A DNA stretch of 5,994 nt from an uncultured Clostridia bacterium (GTDB lineage Bacteria; Bacillota; Clostridia; Oscillospirales; Acutalibacteraceae): contig CANONE010000127.1 in the NCBI GenBank assembly GCA_947567585.1, positions 1 through 5,994 of the forward strand, in the 5' to 3' direction. Shown piece after piece: positions 1 to 4,971 of the stretch. The notes under the pieces are model-generated. The model had not been told where the DNA came from. It saw only the letters and a program-made list of their open reading frames with translations, and did no database searches. The translations under genes and the position numbers were made by a program. Every line of letters begins with the position of its first letter. Within the stretch, counting starts at the first letter, position 1.

Positions 1-57
1 TCCGATCTAGGGGAACAGGCAAGGAAGCAAAGTCATGCGCCAACAAAAACAGAATAG
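1..57 (+). CDS. Possible C-terminal tail of an unidentified upstream gene (partial)
   Basis: Reading from base 1 gives 18 codons (SDLGEQARKQSHAPTKTE) ending at a TAG at 55-57, just 13 bases before an intrinsic terminator. That position fits the end of an upstream gene. The peptide is polar, lacks any motif I recognise, and does not resemble the end of elongation factor Ts, the usual neighbour upstream of pyrH. The other forward frames are less convincing: one stops at 8-10, the other reads on through the terminator. The stretch is too short to prove coding, so it may be just 3' untranslated sequence. Confidence 0.25.
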   Translation, partial: SDLGEQARKQSHAPTKTE

Positions 58-70
58 GAAGTAAGATAGG

Positions 71-106
71 AAAAGGAGGGAATTCCTGTGAATGCCCTCC
101 TTTTTT
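71..106 (+). terminator. Rho-independent terminator ahead of the cluster
   Basis: AAAAGGAGGG (71-80) pairs with CCCTCCTTTT (95-104), and a T run spans 101-106. Inside the main stem, ATTC (82-85) pairs with GAAT (90-93) around a CTGT tetraloop, leaving one A-G mismatch between 81 and 94. The hairpin is therefore longer than the six GC-rich pairs alone. It should end transcription from the left and isolate the downstream promoter. The A run at 71-74 gives a short T run on the other strand, so weak bidirectional action is possible. Confidence 0.8.
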
Positions 107-138
107 GCCGCCTTTTTTTCAAACTTTGCAGTTTTCGC

Positions 139-167
139 TTTACAAAGCCGGGGTTTTCATGTACAAT
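139..167 (+). promoter_or_regulatory. Sigma-A type promoter for the cysteine-rich gene and pyrH operon
   Basis: A -35 box TTTACA (139-144, five of six consensus bases) and a -10 box TACAAT (162-167, five of six) are separated by exactly 17 bases. They lie just after a terminator and 43 bases before the first start codon. Transcription would start near 174-176, giving a 5' leader of roughly 36 bases. No other candidate in 107-210 is as good. Short dyads cover both boxes: GCTTT-AC-AAAGC at 137-148, and TGTAC-AATTG-GTACA at 160-174. Confidence 0.65.
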
Positions 168-174
168 TGGTACA
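160..174. repeat. Short inverted repeat on the -10 box, possible operator
   Basis: TGTAC (160-164) and GTACA (170-174) are perfect reverse complements around a five-base centre, and they cover the predicted -10 box and reach the predicted start of transcription. The same bases also read as a direct repeat, GTACAA at 161-166 and 170-175, with a nine-base period. A repressor bound here would block RNA polymerase. Arms of only five bases can arise by chance, no regulator gene is present in the window, and I cannot assign a regulator family. Confidence 0.25.
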
Positions 175-210
175 AGTGAAAATGGGAAAACTGTGAGAAG
201 GGGGGATCGC

Positions 211-675
211 ATGGAGACCTTTTGCGGGATTGACTGCGGTAAATGTCATGTAAGGGACAGCTGCCGCGGCTGTATTGCTACCGGCGGACGGCCGTTTTCC
301 AGCGCAGGGAAGTGCCCTCTTGCCGCCTGTTGTCAGGAGAGGGGACAGGAACGCTGTGACGAGTGCGGAGTCTGCGGACTGAAAGCCCAGCTGATGCGGG
401 AATTTAACGCGTTAAAGATTCCTGACATGGAGGAGGTCAAAGATCTCCATATATTGTTGGGGTCCTACATCAACCTAGAGTATGCTTTTCCCAGCGGACC
501 GGTTCAGTTTTGGGACGACGGCCAGATTTATTTTGGCAATCAACTGCGCAAAAAAGGCAGCCACCGGTGTTACGGGCTTACCGCTGACGAGAAGTACTTG
601 CTGGTGTGCGAATACGGCCAAGACGGCGCGGACCCGGAAATAATCATCTTAAAGAAACGGAGTGTGGCAGAATGA
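211..675 (+). CDS. Small cysteine-rich protein, DUF3795-like, function unknown
   Basis: This is a 154-residue soluble protein with no signal peptide or membrane segment. The first 55 residues hold eleven cysteines: CGIDCGKC at 5-12, CRGC at 18-21, C35, the C40-C41 pair and CDECGVC at 49-55. This spacing is typical of zinc or iron-sulfur binding and resembles DUF3795 proteins, whose function is not established. Residues about 60-154 are not cysteine-rich apart from two isolated cysteines. They include a stretch matching what I recall of clostridial homologues (GNQLRKKGSHRC, then DEKYLLVCEYG) and look like a separate beta-rich domain. The start at 211 is chosen because an upstream in-frame ATG at 88 lies inside the terminator and before the promoter, whereas AAGGGGGG at 198-205 is well placed for 211. 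The stop overlaps pyrH by four bases (ATGA), implying translational coupling. The metal-binding role is inferred. Confidence 0.8.
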   Translation: METFCGIDCGKCHVRDSCRGCIATGGRPFSSAGKCPLAACCQERGQERCDECGVCGLKAQLMREFNALKIPDMEEVKDLHILLGSYINLEYAFPSGPVQFWDDGQIYFGNQLRKKGSHRCYGLTADEKYLLVCEYGQDGADPEIIILKKRSVAE

Positions 676-1376
676 CCCCAACATATAAACGGGTGCTCTT
701 AAAGCTGAGCGGCGAGGCACTGGCGGGAACAGCCGGACACGGTATAGACTTCGACACGGTAATGGATATTTGCCGGCCGGTACGGACGCTGGCAGACTTG
801 GGCGCACAGGTGGCCATCGTGGTAGGCGGCGGCAACTTTTGGCGGGGCCGCAGCAGCGGAAGCATGGACCGCACCAGAGCCGACCACATGGGGATGCTGG
901 CCACAGTGATCAACGCCCTGGGAGTAGCCGACGGTCTGGAACAATTGGGTCTGGATGTACGGGTACAGACGGCCATTGCCATGCAGGAGGTGGCCGAGCC
1001 CTATATCCGCAACCGGGCGGTCCGGCACCTGGAAAAGGGCCGCGTACTGGTTTTTGGCTGCGGGACAGGGAATCCGTTTTTTTCTACAGATACCGGCGCG
1101 GCATTGCGGGCGGCGGAAATTGAGGCGGATGTTATCCTCAAGGCCACGATGGTGGACGGCGTATATGACAGCGACCCTAAGAAAAATCCAGATGCCAGGC
1201 GTTTTGACGAGCTCACCTTTATGGACGTCATCAAAAACAATTTGGCCGTTATGGATATGACGGCGGCGACCTTCTGCAAGGATAGGGGCATTCCGTGGCT
1301 GGTATTTAGTATGGAGGATCCGGAAAATATCGTAAAAGCGGTTTGCGGCGAAAAGGTTGGCACTTTGGTAAAGTAA
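672..1376 (+). CDS. pyrH: UMP kinase (uridylate kinase)
   Basis: This cytoplasmic, normally hexameric enzyme phosphorylates UMP to UDP with ATP, and is essential for UTP and CTP supply. The protein has 234 residues, close to the family norm, and an amino-acid-kinase fold. Visible motifs are the phosphate-binding KLSGEAL (11-17), GGGNFWRG (52-59), the DRTRADHMGMLATVIN block (66-81) that lines the UMP site, GTGNPFFSTDTGAALRA (131-147), and KATMVDGVYDSDP (157-169) near the nucleotide site. The start at 672 gives the canonical N-terminus. A longer reading from 606 only adds residues encoded within the upstream gene. A GGAG at 659-662 sits nine bases before the start, and the ATG overlaps the preceding TGA. 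Bacterial PyrH enzymes are usually activated by GTP and inhibited by UTP. Pairing with frr downstream is the common bacterial order. No defect is seen. Confidence 0.98.
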   Translation: MTPTYKRVLLKLSGEALAGTAGHGIDFDTVMDICRPVRTLADLGAQVAIVVGGGNFWRGRSSGSMDRTRADHMGMLATVINALGVADGLEQLGLDVRVQTAIAMQEVAEPYIRNRAVRHLEKGRVLVFGCGTGNPFFSTDTGAALRAAEIEADVILKATMVDGVYDSDPKKNPDARRFDELTFMDVIKNNLAVMDMTAATFCKDRGIPWLVFSMEDPENIVKAVCGEKVGTLVK

Positions 1377-1432
1377 GGACATAACCAGAGGCTGGGTGAA
1401 AACTATATTGATTTTGAAAGGAAGGAAAAATC

Positions 1433-1996
1433 ATGGCAGAGATGAAGGACGTTTTCGCAAAAGCAGAGAGTAAGATGAAAAAAGCGGTAGGCCATTTGGA
1501 GGAAGAATACGCGGCGATTCGGGCGGGGCGCGCCAATCCGGCGGTGCTGGACCGGATTATGGTCAACTACTATGACACGCCTACCCCTATTAACCAGCTG
1601 GCGGCGGTGGCCGTCAGCGAAGCACGGGTGCTGACAATTCAGCCTTGGGACGCCTCTGTGCTGCGGGGCATTGAGAAGGCCATCCAGACCTCGGACTTAG
1701 GCGTAAACCCCCAGAACGACGGGAAGATTATCCGTCTGGTGTTTCCGCCTCTCAACGAGGAACGCCGCCGGGAGCTGGTAAAGGAAACCAGCAAGCTGGC
1801 GGAAGAAGGAAAGGTAGCGGTGCGTTCCATTCGCAGAGACGCTATAGAAAAGTTGAAAGACATGAAGAAGAAATCTGAAATTACGGAAGACGACTTAAAG
1901 CAGGCGGAAAAGAAAACCCAGGATCTGACGGATAGATATATTAAGAATATTGATGCCTGCGCGGCCGCCAAGGAAAAGGAAATTCTGGAGATTTAG
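1433..1996 (+). CDS. frr: Ribosome recycling factor
   Basis: RRF splits post-termination ribosomes together with EF-G so the subunits can be reused. The protein is 187 residues, against a usual length near 185. It has the expected two-domain layout: a helical N-terminus with RAGRANP (30-36), a beta-rich middle domain containing YYDTPTPINQLA and the LTIQPWD motif, and a long C-terminal helical part with VRSIRRDA (130-137) followed by the SEITEDDLKQAEK segment. The ATG at 1433 is preceded by a purine-rich AAGGAAGG at 1418-1425. The gene lies 56 bases after pyrH with no terminator between, so co-transcription is likely, and it ends three bases before uppS. All hallmark residues I can check are present. 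Confidence 0.98.
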   Translation: MAEMKDVFAKAESKMKKAVGHLEEEYAAIRAGRANPAVLDRIMVNYYDTPTPINQLAAVAVSEARVLTIQPWDASVLRGIEKAIQTSDLGVNPQNDGKIIRLVFPPLNEERRRELVKETSKLAEEGKVAVRSIRRDAIEKLKDMKKKSEITEDDLKQAEKKTQDLTDRYIKNIDACAAAKEKEILEI

Positions 1997-1999
1997 GCT

Positions 2000-2710
2000 A
2001 TGGGGGAAAAAATGCAGCCTCCCGCTCATGTGGGCATCATTATGGACGGCAATGGGCGTTGGGCGAAAAAGCGTTTCCAGCCCCGGACGATGGGGCACCG
2101 GGCCGGGGCGCAGAATTTTCGGACCATCACTCGTTATGCCTCAAAAATTGGAATCAAATACCTGACTCTTTACGCTTTCTCAACGGAAAACTGGTCCCGC
2201 CCCGCGGAAGAGGTGGGGGCTTTAATGCGTCTTTTTAAAGAATACCTGGAAGAAGCGCTGCGGGATTTTATGGATGAAAATATCCGGGTGCGCTTCATTG
2301 GGGAAGTGGAAGCGTTTGCTTCTCCGCTTCGGACGCTGATTCACGAGGTGGAGGAGGCTTCCGCCGGGAAGACGGGCATGGTCCTAAACTTGGCTATGAA
2401 TTATGGCGGCCGGGCGGAACTGGTTCGGGCGGCACAGGCTTTTGCCATGGATGTGAAGGCTGGAAAACAGGAGCCCGGAGAGCTGACAGAGGCGGCCTTT
2501 GAAAACTACCTTTACACGGCTGGCCAACCATCCCCCGACCTGATTATTCGTCCCAGCGGAGAGCAGCGGGTTTCCAACTTTCTTTTGTGGCAGTGCGCGT
2601 ATGCGGAGTTTGTCTATTTTGATATTCTCTGGCCCGATTTCAAGCCCGAAGACCTGGACAAGGCTATAGCCATCTATCATTCCCGCCAGCGGCGGTTCGG
2701 GGGAGTCTAG
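2000..2710 (+). CDS. uppS: Isoprenyl transferase (undecaprenyl diphosphate synthase)
   Basis: This cis-prenyltransferase condenses isopentenyl diphosphate onto farnesyl diphosphate to give C55 undecaprenyl diphosphate, the lipid carrier for peptidoglycan and other wall polymers. It acts at the cytoplasmic face of the membrane. The 236 residues match the family. HVGIIMDGNGRWAKKR (10-25) carries the catalytic aspartate D16 and the diphosphate-binding loop. Other motifs are GHRAG, the TLYAFSTENWSRP block, and the C-terminal DLIIRPSGEQRVSNFLLWQ (180-198) with AYAEF. Position 185 is Pro in RPSGE where many homologues have RTSGE, a mild variation. The start at 2000 follows frr by three bases, with GGAG at 1987-1990 inside frr. 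An ATG at 2012 preceded by GGGGGAAAA could be the true start, shortening the protein by four residues without affecting motifs. The product needs isoprenoid units from the pathway served by dxr. Confidence 0.97.
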   Translation: MGEKMQPPAHVGIIMDGNGRWAKKRFQPRTMGHRAGAQNFRTITRYASKIGIKYLTLYAFSTENWSRPAEEVGALMRLFKEYLEEALRDFMDENIRVRFIGEVEAFASPLRTLIHEVEEASAGKTGMVLNLAMNYGGRAELVRAAQAFAMDVKAGKQEPGELTEAAFENYLYTAGQPSPDLIIRPSGEQRVSNFLLWQCAYAEFVYFDILWPDFKPEDLDKAIAIYHSRQRRFGGV

Positions 2711-2732
2711 CCAGCGCGCGGCAGGCGAGGCC

Positions 2733-2757
2733 GGGGCGGCGTCCCGCCCCTTCTTTT
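2733..2757 (+). terminator. GC-rich hairpin with T-rich tail between uppS and cdsA
   Basis: GGGGCGG (2733-2739) and CCGCCCC (2744-2750) form a seven-pair all-GC stem around a four-base loop, followed by TTCTTTT (2751-2757). This looks like an intrinsic terminator, although the U tract is interrupted by a C. It lies inside an apparent operon, 46 bases before the cdsA start, so it may cause partial termination or mark a processing or stabilising structure. Flanking GC-rich segments (CGCGC near 2715 and GGCGCG at 2761-2766) could form competing pairings. I see no convincing promoter between it and cdsA. Confidence 0.5.
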
Positions 2758-2796
2758 CCCGGCGCGAAATATGTTTGGTTAAGAGAGGCTGACAAC

Positions 2797-3627
2797 ATGA
2801 AACAGCGTGTTCTTTCAGGCGTAATACTCACAGCCTTTTTGGCTGCAATCGTGGTGTTTGACAGGATATTCCCCTTGGCGCTGAATATTGCGGTGGCGCT
2901 TATTTCGGCGGCAGCGGTGGAAGAATTGGGTAGAGCTTTGGGTTTGCAGCGCAAGTGGTTCTTAATCGCGCCGTCGTTAGTGGCGGCGGCAGCGGTACCG
3001 TTTTGCTCCGAGAGGACAGGAAGGGTGCAGTTTATTCTCTACTGCCTCTATACGCTGCTGGTTTTTTCGGCCATGATTATCTATCACCATGAGACTACCT
3101 TTAAAGAAGTGGCTGTGCTGTACAGTATGGTGGTGATGATTCCCTGCGCCCTGCACACGTTGGTGTCACTGCGGGAACTGAACCGGGGCCATGGTATGTT
3201 TTATGTCTTAATTGCCGTTTTGGCAGCCTGGGTAGCGGATGTGGGCGCGTTTTTTGCGGGAACTCTTTTTGGGCGTCATAAGCTTTGTCCGGAGATCAGC
3301 CCCAAAAAAACAGTAGAGGGGGCCATTGGCGGTTTAGCCGCCAATATTACCGTGATGATGCTCTGCGGGGTCTGGTTTTCGGCCATATTTTATCATGGAC
3401 AAGTGCAGGTCAATTATCTCGCCTTGTTTTTAATTGGGCTAATTGGCACCCCTATTTCCATTATGGGTGATTTGAGCTTTTCCCTGATCAAGCGCAGCTG
3501 CCACATTAAGGATTTCGGCCAGGTCATCCCCGGCCATGGCGGCGTGCTGGACCGGTTTGACAGCGTCATATTTACTGCTCCTTTTGTGTATGTATTGGTT
3601 AGTCTGATGCCTTTGGCGGGAGCCTGA
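2797..3627 (+). CDS. cdsA: Phosphatidate cytidylyltransferase (CDP-diacylglycerol synthase)
   Basis: CdsA converts phosphatidic acid and CTP to CDP-diacylglycerol and pyrophosphate, the branch point for phosphatidylglycerol, cardiolipin and other phospholipids. The 276-residue protein is very hydrophobic, with about eight predicted membrane segments, beginning with one at about residues 7-25. The C-terminal family signature is complete: MGDLSFSLIKR (223-233) with the metal-binding D225, then KDFG (238-241), PGHGG (245-249) and LDRFDS (251-256). An earlier conserved block is WVADVGAFFAGTLFGRHK followed by SPKKTVEG. An AGAGAGG at 2782-2788 lies eight bases before the ATG. The gene is 86 bases after uppS, the second largest gap in the cluster, and that gap contains a terminator-like hairpin. 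Its CTP requirement connects loosely to pyrH upstream. No missing residues are evident. Confidence 0.97.
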   Translation: MKQRVLSGVILTAFLAAIVVFDRIFPLALNIAVALISAAAVEELGRALGLQRKWFLIAPSLVAAAAVPFCSERTGRVQFILYCLYTLLVFSAMIIYHHETTFKEVAVLYSMVVMIPCALHTLVSLRELNRGHGMFYVLIAVLAAWVADVGAFFAGTLFGRHKLCPEISPKKTVEGAIGGLAANITVMMLCGVWFSAIFYHGQVQVNYLALFLIGLIGTPISIMGDLSFSLIKRSCHIKDFGQVIPGHGGVLDRFDSVIFTAPFVYVLVSLMPLAGA

Positions 3628-3670
3628 AGGGAAATGCTGATAAATAACAAAGATAAGGAAGTCTGAGAGA

Positions 3671-4840
3671 ATGAAAAAACTATCTCTCTTGGGGTCGACC
3701 GGCTCCATTGGCACGCAGACTCTGGATGTGGTTCGCAGCCTGAACCGGAAAGGAGACTTTCCTATTCAGGCAATGGTTCTGGCCGCCCATTCGAATGTAC
3801 AGCTTTTAGAGCGCCAGGCCAGAGAGTTTAAACCCAAAGCAGTGGCGCTTTTTGACCACAACGCGGCGAAAGATTTTTCCCAGCGGACACGAGATATGGA
3901 CATCCAGGTGCTGGAAGGAATGGATGGACTGTGTCAGGCCGCCGCCTGGGAGGGGACCTCTCTTACCTTAAATTCTGTGGTTGGCATGGTAGGGTTGCGT
4001 CCGACTTTAGCGGCTATCATGGCGGGAAAGGATGTAGCCCTGGCCAATAAGGAAACTCTGGTGTCCGGCGGCGGGCTGGTCATGGAGGCGGCGCGGAAAA
4101 AGGGCGTTCAGATTCTACCGGTGGACAGCGAGCATTCCGCCATATTTCAGTGCCTACAGGGGAATACTAAGACTTGTGTAAAAAGCCTTCTTCTGACTGC
4201 CTCCGGCGGGCCCTTCTTTGGAAAGACGGCGGGAGAGCTGGAAAATGTAACCTCCCGGCAGGCTTTGGCCCACCCAAACTGGAGTATGGGCGCTAAGGTA
4301 ACCATTGATTCCGCTACCATGATGAACAAGGGCCTGGAGGTGATGGAAGCCTCCTGGCTTTTTGGCGTGGGTCCAGAGGCGATTCAGGTAGTGGTACACC
4401 GGGAGAGTATTGTCCACTCCATGGTAGAGTATACCGATCATTCAGTTATCGCCCAGCTGGGGGTGCCGGATATGCGTCTGCCGATTCAGTATGCTCTTTG
4501 TTACCCGCACCGGCTTCCTTCACCAGTAGGAGAGCTGGATTTATTAGCCTTGCAAAGGCTGACCTTTTTCCCTCCGGATATGGAAGCTTTCCCCTGCCTG
4601 GGCATAGCGATAGAGGCACTGAAAAGAGGCGGGCTGGCCCCAGCCGCGGTCAATGGAGCAAACGAGGCGGCGGTAGCCGCGTTTTTGCAAAACCGGATTG
4701 GCTTTATGGATATTCCGAGGCTAGTAAAGGAGGCCGCCGCCCGGCAGAAGGATGCGCCTGCGGACAATGTGGATGCCGTCCTAGAAGCTGACCAGGCGGC
4801 TCGGGCCTGGGTCGAGAGAGAGATTAAAAAAGGACTGTGA
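3671..4840 (+). CDS. dxr: 1-deoxy-D-xylulose 5-phosphate reductoisomerase
   Basis: Dxr (IspC) catalyses the NADPH- and divalent-metal-dependent rearrangement and reduction of DXP to 2-C-methyl-D-erythritol 4-phosphate, the first committed step of the MEP isoprenoid pathway. It is the known target of fosmidomycin. The 389 residues are normal for the family. Visible motifs are the NADPH-binding GSTGSIG (8-14), ANKETLV (125-131), VDSEHSAIFQ with metal ligands D152 and E154, TASGGPF, HPNWSMG from H201, MNKGLEVMEA with K220 and metal ligand E223, and VHRESIVHSMVEY. The C-terminal helical domain carries NGANEAAVAAFL. The ATG at 3671 has AAGGAAG at 3655-3661, nine bases upstream. It follows cdsA by 43 bases with no terminator. 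Its product ultimately supplies the IPP used by UppS, so the two enzymes serve the same wall-lipid pathway. Confidence 0.98.
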   Translation: MKKLSLLGSTGSIGTQTLDVVRSLNRKGDFPIQAMVLAAHSNVQLLERQAREFKPKAVALFDHNAAKDFSQRTRDMDIQVLEGMDGLCQAAAWEGTSLTLNSVVGMVGLRPTLAAIMAGKDVALANKETLVSGGGLVMEAARKKGVQILPVDSEHSAIFQCLQGNTKTCVKSLLLTASGGPFFGKTAGELENVTSRQALAHPNWSMGAKVTIDSATMMNKGLEVMEASWLFGVGPEAIQVVVHRESIVHSMVEYTDHSVIAQLGVPDMRLPIQYALCYPHRLPSPVGELDLLALQRLTFFPPDMEAFPCLGIAIEALKRGGLAPAAVNGANEAAVAAFLQNRIGFMDIPRLVKEAAARQKDAPADNVDAVLEADQAARAWVEREIKKGL

Positions 4841-4956
4841 GGCATACGCCTGTGCTTGCAGGTTGTGAATACGGCCTAGGGCTTTGACAGAAAAGATGGC
4901 AAGTCTAGAGCTTTCAAGGGCAGGACACTGTACTGCGGCAGAATGATTGAATTACC
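4841..4956 (+). promoter_or_regulatory. Gap before rseP with a perfect -35-like box, weak promoter candidate
   Basis: The 131 bases between dxr and rseP form the longest gap inside the cluster. They hold a perfect TTGACA at 4884-4889 in non-coding sequence, but the best -10 partner is poor: TAGAGC at 4906-4911 after 16 bases, matching three of six. There is no T-run terminator. Two four-pair inverted repeats, AGGC/GCCT (4840-4851) and CCTG/CAGG (4849-4862), are too weak to call. A separate promoter for rseP is possible but not shown. Confidence 0.25.
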
Positions 4957-4963
4957 AAAGGGG
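4957..4963 (+). promoter_or_regulatory. Ribosome binding site that fixes the TTG start of rseP
   Basis: AAAGGGG lies eight bases before the TTG at 4972. The rseP frame is closed by TGA at 4948-4950, and no ATG or GTG occurs between that stop and the first membrane segment. This makes the TTG the best start available. It places only a few residues before the hydrophobic helix that carries HELGH, as is normal in this family. Confidence 0.7.
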
Positions 4964-4971
4964 TTGATTTT

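Noticed and set aside
88..210. Extension of the cysteine-rich protein to an upstream ATG at 88
   Set aside because: That ATG is inside the terminator hairpin and upstream of the predicted promoter, and the added residues do not look like part of the domain.
699..1382. A 227-codon reading frame on the minus strand opposite pyrH
   Set aside because: It lies entirely antisense to a textbook pyrH, has no recognisable domain, and is explained by codon bias of the true gene.
1385..1395. CCAG-AGG-CTGG hairpin between pyrH and frr
   Set aside because: The stem has only four pairs with no T run, so it cannot be called a terminator or regulatory structure.
1404..1409. TATATT as a -10 box for an internal frr promoter
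   Set aside because: No -35 box is found at 16-18 bases. The nearest partial match, AGGACA at 1376-1381, is 22 bases away.
2858..2863. TTGACA inside cdsA as an internal promoter
   Set aside because: It encodes part of the protein and its best -10 candidate (CTGAAT after 17 bases) matches only three of six.
3557..3562. TTGACA near the end of cdsA as a promoter for dxr
   Set aside because: The bases encode the conserved Phe-Asp-Ser of the CdsA signature, and no acceptable -10 box follows at the right distance.
4896..4946. A 16-codon open frame (start ATG 4896, stop TGA 4944-4946) as a leader peptide before rseP
   Set aside because: It has no good ribosome binding site, no run of regulatory codons and no attenuator hairpin after it. 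Its length is expected by chance.
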